Below are positions 52,936-61,152 of a stretch of 61,153 nt of DNA, piece by piece. The notes below the pieces were generated by a model, which saw only the letters and a list, made by a program, of their open reading frames with translations, was not told the DNA's origin and ran no database searches. Every line of letters begins with the position of its first letter. The first letter of the stretch is position 1. The DNA is from JBEKUY01 sp049514555 (GTDB lineage Bacteria > Acidobacteriota > Terriglobia > Acidiferrales > UBA7541): assembly GCA_049514555.1 (NCBI GenBank), contig JBEKUY010000014.1, forward strand, positions 1 to 61,153. The letters are read 5' to 3'. A program made the translations under genes and the position numbers.

Positions 52936-53075
52936 CCGACGCAGACAAAACCTGTTCCGGTCCGCATGAGACGAAGTCAGCGCGGGCGAGCGGTCGTGGT
53001 CACTGCGTATACTGTAGAGACGTTTATCATGCTTGGCAATCTGCGTCCACAATCTCATGCGGATCGGTTGGTTCG
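52936..53075 (-). repeat. Diverged repeat copy B, upstream of the HExxH gene, with terminal inverted repeats
   Basis: On the minus strand it carries TGTGGACGCAGATTGCCAAG, CATGATAAACGTC, CAGTATACGCAGTGACCAC, CATGCGGACCG and GGTTTTGTC, matching copy A block by block. The 101-bp core is bounded by perfect 10-bp inverted repeats CCGCATGAGA (52962-52971) and TCTCATGCGG (53053-53062), so it could fold into a long stem or be a small mobile element. It ends about 30 bp before the HExxH gene start. Confidence 0.6.
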
Positions 53076-53160
53076 TATGATTCCCCGGCTCTTCGCTGGG
53101 GCGAGCCTGCCGAGAAGAAGCGTGCCGCAAAGGGCGCGAAAAAGGGGCAGTACAAGAGGG

Positions 53161-53193
53161 ATTCCGCGGGGCGACTATGTCGCCCCGCGGAAT
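53161..53193 (-). terminator. Strong hairpin after btuB
   Basis: A perfect 15-bp inverted repeat (ATTCCGCGGGGCGAC and its complement) around a 3-base loop begins 8 bp after the btuB stop. The following minus-strand bases are pyrimidine-rich (CCCTCTTG) without a clean T-run. It probably ends btuB transcription or protects its 3' end. Confidence 0.7.
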
Positions 53194-53201
53194 GGTCAGG
53201 G

Positions 53202-55379
53202 TCAACTTCCGCGGCGAAACGTGTACTTCATGCCCAGGCGGAAGTCGCGGCCGAGGGCGGGGTAGCCGAGGGCTTCCTGATACTGCTTGTTGAATAGATT
53301 AGTGACGCGACCGTAGAGCGAAAGGCCGCGGCGTAAGTCGTAGCTGGTGGCGACGTCGAAGCGGGCGTAGCCGGGAATATCGAATTGAGCCGGATCGACG
53401 AAATTGCTGTCGGTCCGGCAGCCGCTGAAGTAACCGACGAGGTTCCAGTTCATACGGCGAAAGGCTGCGTTCACGACGATCGAGCCGGAATTGACGGGAC
53501 GGCGGAGCAGGTGGTTGCCGACGGCCAGAGCCGGATCGGCAAACGGGTTCAGCGATTCCAAGACGCGCGTGTCGTCGTAGGAGTAGTGGGCTGAAATGGC
53601 CAGCCAGCGCAGAGGGCGAGCCTCGGCGGAGAAGTTCGCGCCGCGCGCGCGGGAGAGATCGGTATTGAAATACGCGCCGGTGCCGAACGAGCAAGCGGAA
53701 GTGATGGGGCCGAACGCCAAGCTCACGACATCGTAGAAGCGATTGGCGAAATAGCTGGCGGAAAGGCGCAGCCGGCCGGAAGCCAATAGCTGTTCCAGGC
53801 CGGCGTTGAAGGTGCGGCTGCGCTCCGGCAAAAGCGAAGGATTCCCCGGGAAGCAGGGGTCCGTGCCGAACGACTGATCCATGCCGGGTTCCTTGATGCC
53901 CTCACCGTAGGAGCCGCGGAGGCGAGTGTCTCCCCAGAACTTCCGGCCGTATCGAAGAACGAAAGCAACTCCGGCGCGGGGCACGACCCGGGTGCCGAAG
54001 TTCGCGTTCGCTTCGGCGCGCGCCCCGGCGCTCAGGACGATTCTTGAATGCGGCTGCCAGCGCGCGTCCAGAAAACCGGCCTGGTTGTTGCGCCGGGCAT
54101 GCTGGCCGCTCAGAAGGCTCGGGAATCCGTTCTCCACTTCGTAGAAATAGCCTGCCGTGGCGCTCACCTGTGGAGAGAAATATGTGGATTGCGCTTGCAG
54201 CCCGGCGCGGTTGAATACGTCGGTCGAGGTGAAAACCCCCGGATCATCGTTCACGTCGTGAGTGCGGGATTCAGTGGCCATCAATTGATGTTCCCAGTGG
54301 GAACCGGTGTGAAAGTCCCAATTGAGATTGCCGGAAAACACTTTCAGAGAGTCGCTCTGGACGTCGTTTGGCGGCAGGAGAAGCGTGGGGCCGGGAATTC
54401 CAGCCTCGCTCGAGGCGCTGCGCATCGTGAGCCGAAGCTGGTCGGTATCGCTGAAGCGCCAGCCGAAGTTGCCGGAGAGATTGCGATTCAAGAAGTCGTC
54501 ATTCGGCCCCTGGCCGGAGGTTTCGAGATACGACGCGGCAGCGGAATAGTCGAATCGGCCGAGGAGGCCGCTCAGTTGCGCGCCGCCGCGCCCGCTGGAG
54601 AAGCCGCCGCCTTCGCCGAAGACCGAAAGTTCGGGAGTGGCCGTATCGCCGCGGTGGGTGAAAACCTGAATGACGCCGGAAACGGCGTCGGAGCCGTAGA
54701 GAGCGCTTTCGGCTCCGTGGACGATTTCGACTTTGTCGATATTGTCGAGGGTGAAGTCGGAGAAATTGAAAGCTCCGCCGGGCTCGTTCACCGGGGTGCC
54801 GTCGACGAGGACCTTGGTGAAATTCGAGTTGCCGCCGTCAAGAAACAGCGTGGCCAGGCCGCCCTCGCGGCTGGTTCGGGCCAGGCTGATGCCCGGCTGA
54901 GTGGCGAGCAAGTCCGGAAGCGAAACGGCTTGGCGCTGGTCAAGCTCTGCGCGGGAGAGGATGGTCACCGGCGCGGGGGAGCGATCGGCGTCGAGTGGCT
55001 CGGCTTGAGCGGTAACGACAACACTCGAAGAAAGCGGCTCGAGCTCGAGGCGAACGTCGAAGGATTTCGATTCGCCGGGGGCAAGAGCGAGCGTGTACTC
55101 ACGCGCGGCAAAAGATGTGCGTGAGATGCGCAGACGGTAGCGGCCGGGAGGCAAAGCGAACGAATAGCGGCCATCGGCGCCGCTGACGGCACGAAGAATT
55201 TCGGGCGAAGCGGCGTCGAGCGATTCGGCGGCGAGCTGCGCCCCGGAAACGGCCGCGCCGCTCGGGTCGGTGAGCGTGCCGGACAGCGTGGCGCCGACAA
55301 CCTGGGACTGCGCGGGAAAAGAACTGCAAACGAACCAGAAAAGCAGAACGGCAAAAGCGCGGCGAATGGCGGAGTCCAT
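53202..55379 (-). CDS. btuB: TonB-dependent vitamin B12 receptor
   Basis: 725 residues from the ATG at 55379 (GAGGAGG upstream). A signal peptide covers about 1-26, and a carboxypeptidase-regulatory-like beta-sandwich covers about 28-115 (GTLTDPSGAAVSGAQL, GRYRLRISR). The plug domain (about 130-245) has VTILSRAELDQRQAVSLPDL and VEIVHGAESALYGSDAVSGV. The outer-membrane barrel ends with the TonB-receptor signature GLSLYGRVTNLFNKQYQEAL. The N-terminal regulatory-like domain is a feature of acidobacterial and Bacteroidota receptors. Cobalamin as the substrate follows from the riboswitch in its leader and from the adjacent btuFCD genes. Confidence 0.9.
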   Translation of the reverse strand: MDSAIRRAFAVLLFWFVCSSFPAQSQVVGATLSGTLTDPSGAAVSGAQLAAESLDAASPEILRAVSGADGRYSFALPPGRYRLRISRTSFAAREYTLALAPGESKSFDVRLELEPLSSSVVVTAQAEPLDADRSPAPVTILSRAELDQRQAVSLPDLLATQPGISLARTSREGGLATLFLDGGNSNFTKVLVDGTPVNEPGGAFNFSDFTLDNIDKVEIVHGAESALYGSDAVSGVIQVFTHRGDTATPELSVFGEGGGFSSGRGGAQLSGLLGRFDYSAAASYLETSGQGPNDDFLNRNLSGNFGWRFSDTDQLRLTMRSASSEAGIPGPTLLLPPNDVQSDSLKVFSGNLNWDFHTGSHWEHQLMATESRTHDVNDDPGVFTSTDVFNRAGLQAQSTYFSPQVSATAGYFYEVENGFPSLLSGQHARRNNQAGFLDARWQPHSRIVLSAGARAEANANFGTRVVPRAGVAFVLRYGRKFWGDTRLRGSYGEGIKEPGMDQSFGTDPCFPGNPSLLPERSRTFNAGLEQLLASGRLRLSASYFANRFYDVVSLAFGPITSACSFGTGAYFNTDLSRARGANFSAEARPLRWLAISAHYSYDDTRVLESLNPFADPALAVGNHLLRRPVNSGSIVVNAAFRRMNWNLVGYFSGCRTDSNFVDPAQFDIPGYARFDVATSYDLRRGLSLYGRVTNLFNKQYQEALGYPALGRDFRLGMKYTFRRGS

Positions 55380-55444
55380 GATTCCTCCTCTCCCTCTCGC
55401 GCGGGAGTTGAAGGTTGTCCTGCCGGACGAGATCGTTTTCGGCC

Positions 55445-55600
55445 TTGCAGGATGCGGACTTCGCCGGTCTCCTGGCTTGGCGGTAACCGTGACGCGCGGC
55501 CTTCCCGCTGCCGCGCCCGAATGAGCGGCAGGCAGCAGTGGCTCGCGCGGTGGAATCACCGCCTTACAGTCGCGCGGCGGCGACGGCATCATCACGTGCG
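55445..55600 (-). ncRNA. Cobalamin riboswitch (btuB leader)
   Basis: On the minus strand the leader has GGTGATTCCACCGCGCGAG, the conserved GCCACTG (55536-55542), GGGAAGGCC and the B12-box-type element AAGCCAGGAGACC (55466-55478). It lies about 65 bp upstream of btuB. The ribosome binding site GAGAGGAGGAATC follows it without an obvious terminator, suggesting control of translation initiation (inference). Confidence 0.88.
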
Positions 55601-55767
55601 ACCCCGATGCAAGATCGGGGTCCACGCACCGTCTTCCCGTGCACGAAGTCCGCGGTTGGTGGAACGCAGCGAAGAGGCGGGGCATCCGGCCGCCGCACAC
55701 TCGCCGCGGTTAGGTTTCGAGAATGCGCCTGCGCAACACAATTTTCAGGCGCGCCAAACAGCAAGAA

Positions 55768-56646
55768 CTATTTGCCAAGCACGCTCACGCGAGGGCGGCC
55801 CGCAGGTCCCATCTCGACCGTAAGCGGTGTCTCAAACACCTGCTCGAGCAATTCGCGATGATATACCGCGCCGGGCGGCCCGACGCGCAGGCACTTTCCG
55901 CGCTGCAGGAGAACCACCTGATCGGCGTACTCCGCGGCAAGATTGAGTTCATGCGTGACCACGACCACGGTATAGCGGTTTTCCACCGCGAGGCGGCGGA
56001 GATTCTCGAGCAAGCCAACTTGCGCGCCGATATCGAGGTGGAGAGTGGGCTCGTCCAAGAGCAGCAAGAGCGGCTGCTGAGCCAGCGCGCGCGCCAGAAT
56101 GACGCGCTGCTTCTCGCCTCCGGAAATCTGGTCCATCCAGCGAGGGGCGAGGTGTCCGGCGGCGACTTGATCGAGCGCGTTACCGGCGATGGCCACGTCC
56201 TGCTCGGATTCAAAGCGCAGCGAACGGCCGTAGGGATGACGGCCCTGAAGGACAAACTCCCACGCACGACAGGGAAAGAGCAGTTGGCTCTCCTGCTGGA
56301 CGACGGCGATGCGCTGGGCACGCGTTCGGGGATCGAGGCCGATGGTCTCGAAACCGTCGAGAAGGACGCGGCCGGAGAGCGGCGCGAGCGTGCCGGCAAT
56401 GAGCTTCAGGAGCGTGGACTTGCCGCTGGCGTTGGGTCCGAGGATGGCCACGATCTCGCCTTGGCGGGCGTGGAAACTGGTGGCTTCCAAAGTGAACAGC
56501 GGAGCCTGGCTGCCGCCGGCCGCGTAAGCGTAACTGGCTTGCTCGACACTCAAGCGCGCTTCGGCGCCGGAGCGAGCCACTTCGCTCGGTGAGCGAAGGG
56601 ACGGCGCCATGGCCGCGGCGACGTGCGAGTGGCCCGATGGACTCAA
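55768..56646 (-). CDS. btuD: Cobalamin ABC transporter ATP-binding protein
   Basis: 292 residues. Walker A is GPNASGKST, the Q-loop is VVQQESQLLF, the ABC signature is ISGGEKQRVILARAL, Walker B is LLLLDEPTLHLD and the H-loop is VVTHELN. These are typical of the FecCD/BtuCD importer class. The TTG start at 56646 overlaps the btuC stop (TTGA) and has GGAGG six bases before it; ATG at 56610 is an alternative giving 280 residues. About 35 N-terminal residues precede the ABC domain. Confidence 0.9.
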   Translation of the reverse strand: MSPSGHSHVAAAMAPSLRSPSEVARSGAEARLSVEQASYAYAAGGSQAPLFTLEATSFHARQGEIVAILGPNASGKSTLLKLIAGTLAPLSGRVLLDGFETIGLDPRTRAQRIAVVQQESQLLFPCRAWEFVLQGRHPYGRSLRFESEQDVAIAGNALDQVAAGHLAPRWMDQISGGEKQRVILARALAQQPLLLLLDEPTLHLDIGAQVGLLENLRRLAVENRYTVVVVTHELNLAAEYADQVVLLQRGKCLRVGPPGAVYHRELLEQVFETPLTVEMGPAGRPRVSVLGK

Positions 56647-57683
56647 GTCAGCCTCCGGCGGAGAAGATAGATGAAGAGCGGCGCGCCGGCCATGGCGGTC
56701 ATGGCGCCGACGGGCAGCTCCGTGGGCGCGACGACCGTGCGCGCAAGAGTATCCGCGACGACGACGGCAATGGCTCCGCCGAGCGCGGCAGTCGGTAAGA
56801 GCAAACGATAGTCCGACCCGAAAATGAGGCGCATCACGTGCGGCACCAGCAATCCCACGTAACCGATTGCGCCGCTGACGGACACGGCCAGGCCGGTAAG
56901 CAGCGACGCAGCCACGTAGACGATCAGACGGACGCGCGTGATGTCCACGCCGAGATGGATGGCTTCCTGCTCGCCCGCGAGAAGGAGATTGAGATCGGAG
57001 GCGGTCGTATAGATGGCCCCGGCGGCAACGATAAAGCCGAGGGCCAACAGCCAGCGGAAACTCGCGGGAAGCGGAGTCGAAAGCTCGCCCATGAGCCAGA
57101 AGGCCATGCCGCGGAGGTCGCGGCCGGGCAGCGTGGTCATCAAGAACATGATCACGGCGGAAAGAAACGATGCGGAGATAATGCCGGCGAGGAGAAGCGT
57201 TCCGCTCTCAATCTGCCCCTCGCGGCGACCGAGAAAGTAGACCGCGGCGATGGTGAGAAGCGCGCCCAGGAACGCGCCCAGCGGCGTCAGGAGAGCGGCG
57301 GCAAAGGAAGAGACATTCAAGTGAGGCGCGACGATGATCGCCAGAATCGCGCCGAGGGCCGAGCCGCTCGAAACACCGAGGACGTAGGGATCCGCCAAGG
57401 GATTGCGCAGCAGGGCCTGGAAGCTGGCGCCGGCGACGGAGAGAGATGCGCCGACAAAAATGCCCAGAAGGATTCGCGGCAGGCGAATATCGAAGACGAT
57501 CATGCCGTAGTCGCTGGAAAGCTCGCTGCTGCGGCCGAGCGCTACGCGGATGAGATCGCGGCCCAGACCGTACATGGATACGGGCACGGCGCCAAGCTTC
57601 AGCGCGACGAGGACGACGAGAAAGAGAAGCACCGCGAGGATGCCGCAGTGCCACAAGAGGCGTTGGAGGGTTAGTGGGCGCAT
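56643..57683 (-). CDS. btuC: Cobalamin ABC transporter permease
   Basis: 346 residues from the ATG at 57683; GTG at 57692 would add three residues. A FecCD-family permease with about ten helices: LPRILLGIFVGASLSVAGASFQALLRNPLADPY is the family signature (given here only as its position, residues about 68-100), followed by LGVSSGSALGA and later GAIGYVGLLVPHVMRL. It overlaps btuF at its start and btuD at its stop, so the three importer genes are translationally coupled. Confidence 0.9.
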   Translation of the reverse strand: MRPLTLQRLLWHCGILAVLLFLVVLVALKLGAVPVSMYGLGRDLIRVALGRSSELSSDYGMIVFDIRLPRILLGIFVGASLSVAGASFQALLRNPLADPYVLGVSSGSALGAILAIIVAPHLNVSSFAAALLTPLGAFLGALLTIAAVYFLGRREGQIESGTLLLAGIISASFLSAVIMFLMTTLPGRDLRGMAFWLMGELSTPLPASFRWLLALGFIVAAGAIYTTASDLNLLLAGEQEAIHLGVDITRVRLIVYVAASLLTGLAVSVSGAIGYVGLLVPHVMRLIFGSDYRLLLPTAALGGAIAVVVADTLARTVVAPTELPVGAMTAMAGAPLFIYLLRRRLT

Positions 57684-58747
57684 GCGGCACACTCTACCAG
57701 GAGATGCGGCTTGGCGTCGAAGCCGGAAGCGGCAGGCGGCGCGGCGCGTTTTTCTTCAGCGGGTGGAGACGGAACGAAGGCTTCCGGATGCAATTGGCGG
57801 GCAAGTTGTTCGATGGCAAATATCAGGCGCGGCGCGGGCCGATTGACGGCGTCGCTGATGACGGCGAAGCGGCGGTTGCGCGCGGCCTCGAGACCGCGCC
57901 AGCCGGGTAGCTCCGCCAGGGCGTCGAGGTTTCGCGCCACGGATTCCGAGTGCGAGCTGGCGAACACGAGTACTTCAGGCTGCAAGCGGAAGGCTTCTTC
58001 GAGACTGATCTGCGGCCAGTCCCGGGAAGACTCCACCACGGACTCGGCCCCGGCCCAGCGGAGAGCGTCGGCGATAAAGGTGTCGCGGCCGACGGAAATG
58101 AGAGGCTCGGCCCATACAACGAAGAGCACGCGCTTGGGAGGGACACCGTTCAGACGCCGTTTAAGGTCGGCAAGGCGCGCGCGCAAATCGGCGGCGAGCG
58201 CAACCCCGGCGTCGTGCGCGCCGATGACTTCAGCGAGCCGAGAGGTCGAGGCGATCACGTCATCGACGGTGTGCGGATCGGTCACGTAAGTGGGGATGCC
58301 AAGCTGCTCGAGGGCCACGACGGTTTCGCGGCGATTGAGGCCTTTGGTCGCCAGGACGATGTCGGGATGGAGCGCGACGATCTGCTCGATATTCGGGTTA
58401 ATGGCGCCACCCACCTTGGGCTTGGCGAGAGCTTCCAGGGGGTAGTCGCAATAATCCGTGTCGCCGACCAGATGATTCCCGGCGTCCAGAGCGAAAACGG
58501 TCTCGGTCAGACTGGGAGCCAGGGAAACAATTCGCCGGACAGGCTGCCGCACAAGCACTTTGCGTCCGGTTTCGTCGGTAAACTCTGCGACTGCGGCTTG
58601 GGGAGGAGCTTGTGGAGCTACAGTTGCGTCGGCGGCCGCCGTGGCGCCTTGCGAACGGACGTGCGCTGCGAGAAGGCATAGGCAGACACAGGTCTGCCGA
58701 AGCGCGGCGCCACGCGCGTCTTTTCGGGTTTTGGGGAGCGATGACAA
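57671..58747 (-). CDS. btuF: Periplasmic cobalamin-binding protein
   Basis: 358 residues from TTG at 58747. The open frame extends to 58837, but that part contains the riboswitch terminator, whereas TTG 58747 lies just after it with GAGGGAGGAAACGCG directly upstream. Residues about 12-30 form a signal sequence (TCVCLCLLAAHVRS). The BtuF-type fold then begins: RRIVSLAPSLTETVFALDAG, GDTDYCDYP, PNIEQIVALHPDIVLATKG. It captures B12 in the periplasm for BtuCD. First gene of the riboswitch-controlled btuFCD unit. Confidence 0.88.
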   Translation of the reverse strand: MSSLPKTRKDARGAALRQTCVCLCLLAAHVRSQGATAAADATVAPQAPPQAAVAEFTDETGRKVLVRQPVRRIVSLAPSLTETVFALDAGNHLVGDTDYCDYPLEALAKPKVGGAINPNIEQIVALHPDIVLATKGLNRRETVVALEQLGIPTYVTDPHTVDDVIASTSRLAEVIGAHDAGVALAADLRARLADLKRRLNGVPPKRVLFVVWAEPLISVGRDTFIADALRWAGAESVVESSRDWPQISLEEAFRLQPEVLVFASSHSESVARNLDALAELPGWRGLEAARNRRFAVISDAVNRPAPRLIFAIEQLARQLHPEAFVPSPPAEEKRAAPPAASGFDAKPHLLVECAACAH

Positions 58748-58772
58748 CGCGTTTCCTCCCTCAAGAGCCAAC

Positions 58773-58800
58773 AAAAAGGCCCCACGAGATTCCATGGGGC
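58773..58800 (-). terminator. Riboswitch-linked intrinsic terminator before btuF
   Basis: On the minus strand GCCCCA pairs with TGGGGC around a 10-base loop and is followed by CTTTTTG. It lies between the cobalamin aptamer and the btuF start, as expected for a transcription-attenuation platform. A second stem (GCCCTC/GAGGGC at 58809-58827) between aptamer and terminator may be part of the switch. Confidence 0.8.
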
Positions 58801-58828
58801 TGCGTGCCCTGCCCTCTCTCGCGGAGGG

Positions 58829-58940
58829 CTCAAGCATCCACGGCTCGGGAGGGTATCCTGACTGACGGCGTCGAGCTGCCGATCACAGTGGCGGGACCGC
58901 GGCCGATTCTCACGGCCTTTCCCACTTCCCGTGCCTGCAA
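58829..58940 (-). ncRNA. Cobalamin riboswitch (btuFCD leader)
   Basis: The minus strand has GGGAAAGGCCGTGAGAATCG, the highly conserved CGCGGTCCCGCCACTGTGA (within 58882-58901) and the B12-box-like GTCAGGATACC (58852-58862). Flanking GGCACGG and CCGTGG would form the basal P1-type helix. Followed by a terminator and then btuF, so B12 should shut off btuFCD. Confidence 0.9.
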
Positions 58941-59004
58941 ATTGAAAAGAAAGTGTATGACGCGCTGCGCGTGGAGTCAATCTGCGCGCGAAAGCCCGCG
59001 CTCC

Positions 59005-59637
59005 TCAAAACCGGAAGGTCATACCCAGGGTGGGATTGAAGCGCTCCAGATAGTTGTGAACCGTTCCCGTATAGCAGAATCCAAACTCGTCGCAGATGGT
59101 GCCGAGATTCGAACTGCCGTAGGTGGGCATCCAGCGCAAATCACCACGGAAACCCACATGCCGCGACAGCTCATATTTGACGCCACCGCCGAGATTGAAT
59201 GCGAGCGCGGTGCGGTTCGGATTGCCGCCGCTATTGGAATCGTGGGTGAAGCCGATGCCCCCGCCGATGTACGGCCGCAGTTTGTGTCCGCTGCCGCGGA
59301 GAAGGAAAATCCCGCCGAACTGAAACTGATCGATCTGCGTGTTGAACGCCTTGACGTACTGCGGCGTGACGATGGTATGTTCGCTGTAGGAGGTGGGATT
59401 GTGGGCCCAAAGGAATTCCGCCCGCATGTTCTCGCTTATGGAATAATCCAGAAAAGTTCCAAAACTCACGTTGGCGTTCGCGCGGAGGGCATCCACGCTA
59501 ACTGAGTCTTGAACCGGATACGAGCCTCTCGTCTCAAAACCGACAAACGGCGTGATTTCAAAACGATTCGCCTGTGCAGAGAGCGTCCCCGCACACAAGA
59601 AGAAAGCCAATGCGGGCCACGCTGTTCGAATCTTCAT
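59005..59637 (-). CDS. Small outer-membrane beta-barrel protein (OmpA-barrel/OmpW-like)
   Basis: 210 residues from the ATG at 59637, preceded by GGGGGAG. A signal peptide (1-22, ending TLSAQA) is followed by alternating strands such as NRFEITPFVGFETRGSYPV, LRPYIGGGIGFTHDSNSGGN and FNLGGGVKYELSRHVGFRGD. The C-terminus MTFRF ends in Phe, the BAM recognition signal. It fits the PF13505-type eight-stranded barrel. Function unknown; two cysteines in one loop (CDEFGFC) may form a disulphide. Confidence 0.8.
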   Translation of the reverse strand: MKIRTAWPALAFFLCAGTLSAQANRFEITPFVGFETRGSYPVQDSVSVDALRANANVSFGTFLDYSISENMRAEFLWAHNPTSYSEHTIVTPQYVKAFNTQIDQFQFGGIFLLRGSGHKLRPYIGGGIGFTHDSNSGGNPNRTALAFNLGGGVKYELSRHVGFRGDLRWMPTYGSSNLGTICDEFGFCYTGTVHNYLERFNPTLGMTFRF

Positions 59638-59808
59638 GGTGCTCCCCCAGAGATTGTGCCTGCCCGTCAAGTCCACACAAAAGATTAGAACCCGGAAAGC
59701 AGCGGGATGTTGCATGGGGAAACCAACATCCTGGTTCACGGAAGTCCGGCTGGCAGCGGCTTTCCCTGCCGCGAACGATCGTCCACCCGCACCTGACGGT
59801 TGCCGAGG

Positions 59809-60633
59809 TCAGCGATTCTTCCAGTTCGGCTTGCGCTTTTCGACGAGCGCGCGCAGCCCTTCCTGCGAATCCTCGAGGCGATACAGCTCGTTGAGAAAGA
59901 TGTCCATGGAGTTCTTAAGACCGTCACGGAGGGACAAACCCATGCCTCCGATCACGGCCCGCTTGGCCATGCTCAGAACCGGCCCGGAATGCGAGGAAAT
60001 GCGCGCGATCAGTTCGCTGACGGTCTTCTCGAGCTGCGCCTCCGGCACGAGGCGATTGATGAGTCCGAGTTCCAGGGCGCGCTCGGCGGTGACGGCCTCG
60101 CCCATCAGAACCAGCTCGAGCGCGATCTTGGGTCCCACCAAGTAGGGAAGAATCGTCGAAGCCAGCGGAGGAAAGACCCCGATGGTGATTTCCGGCTGGG
60201 CGAACCGAGCGCGGGGCGTGGCCACGACAAAATCGCCAAACGCGGCGAGCTCGGCGCCGCCGCCAATCGCCGGACCGTTCACGACACACAGAACCGGCTT
60301 GGCGACGTCAAGCATGGCCGTGAAGGCAGCATGAAATGCGTCGAGCATCTGGAAGACGCGCTGCGAGGTGTATTCGCCGATATCAATGCCGCCGCAGTAG
60401 ACTTTGCAGGAAGAGTCGAGAACCAGGAGCTTGATTTCATCGTGGCCGGCAAGCCATTCGATGCCATCGGCGATTTCGCGAAGCATGGTTTCATTGAGGA
60501 GATTGTGCTCCGGGCGGTCGAGGGTCAAGCGAGCGGCGGGGCCGTCCAGACGCAACCGGATGTGCGTGAAGTCCCGCGGCGAACGAAGCGGCTTGCGGGT
60601 TGAGAACTCGTCAGCGTTCGTGGTGTCTGGCAT
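59809..60633 (-). CDS. Enoyl-CoA hydratase/isomerase family protein
   Basis: 274 residues. The crotonase fold has an N-terminal IRLRLDGPAARLTLDRPEHN, the oxyanion-hole loops SSCKVYCGGIDIGEY and VNGPAIGGGAELAAFGDFVV, and PEITIGVFPPLASTILP. The GVFPPLA stretch resembles cyclohexa-1,5-diene-1-carbonyl-CoA hydratases of anaerobic aromatic degradation more than beta-oxidation enzymes, but no other bam/bcr-type genes are in the window, so the assignment stays at family level. Glu residues at the canonical acid/base sites (GAELAA, PEIT) are partly conserved. Confidence 0.85.
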   Translation of the reverse strand: MPDTTNADEFSTRKPLRSPRDFTHIRLRLDGPAARLTLDRPEHNLLNETMLREIADGIEWLAGHDEIKLLVLDSSCKVYCGGIDIGEYTSQRVFQMLDAFHAAFTAMLDVAKPVLCVVNGPAIGGGAELAAFGDFVVATPRARFAQPEITIGVFPPLASTILPYLVGPKIALELVLMGEAVTAERALELGLINRLVPEAQLEKTVSELIARISSHSGPVLSMAKRAVIGGMGLSLRDGLKNSMDIFLNELYRLEDSQEGLRALVEKRKPNWKNR

Positions 60634-61032
60634 TGGTCTTCCTCCTCATATCGTCGCGACGGCCGTTATCCCGCCGAGGCAACCCGGGACGCAAATCGTG
60701 GCGAGGCCGTGGAGGACCCCGCGGCAGGCGCGTGGCATCCTGGTACTTGGCCGGAACCTAAGCGATTCGGCCAACAACCACCCTAGAAATCTGACACAGA
60801 AACCACCGATACACATCGAGTCAATGAAGAGCTGGTGTCCCATCTTGAATCCCCGTGGCTCTTCGGCGAGATGGACGCGCGGCCCGCAAATTTTCTGCTG
60901 CAGACGACAACTATGCCCACTTCGTGAAAAGGGATTTCTTTCTCAACCGAAGGTGATCGCGCGAAGTGAGGAGCGGCGGCTCCCAATGACTCGAGGAAAC
61001 AGAGACGCTGTCGCCGAAAGCCGAGTCAGTTG
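60634..61032 (+). other. No gene seen
   Basis: About 400 bp between the hydratase start and the partial gene at the end. Short open frames are present on both strands but have no ribosome binding site or recognisable sequence. No repeats, tRNAs or clear terminators were found. Confidence 0.5.
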
Positions 61033-61152
61033 CTAGGGATGGTCGGGGCTTTCGAGGACTTCGTCGACGGCGATGCCGGTCACCGCGCCCACCGTCCCGA
61101 AAAACAAAAATAGAAACGCGCGGCGACGTCGTCCCGACTTCTTCGGCTGTTG
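61033..61152 (-). CDS. C-terminal end of an unidentified membrane-anchored protein (partial)
   Basis: The minus-strand frame ending in TAG at 61033 encodes QQPKKSGRRRRAFLFLFFGT, then VGAVTGIAVDEVLESPDHP. A basic cluster precedes a hydrophobic helix with small residues (VGAVTGIA) and a short acidic tail. This looks like a genuine tail-anchored C-terminus rather than noise, but the rest of the gene is outside the window. Confidence 0.45.
   Translation of the reverse strand, partial: QQPKKSGRRRRAFLFLFFGTVGAVTGIAVDEVLESPDHP

Noticed and set aside
52265..53075. Integron attC sites flanking a gene cassette
   Set aside because: The repeats lack the GTTRRRY/RYYYAAC core sites and no integrase is present, so the integron reading is not supported; the repeats themselves are kept as a finding.
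58748..58837. Upstream starts for BtuF
   Set aside because: That segment contains the riboswitch terminator; TTG 58747 directly after GGAGG is better supported.
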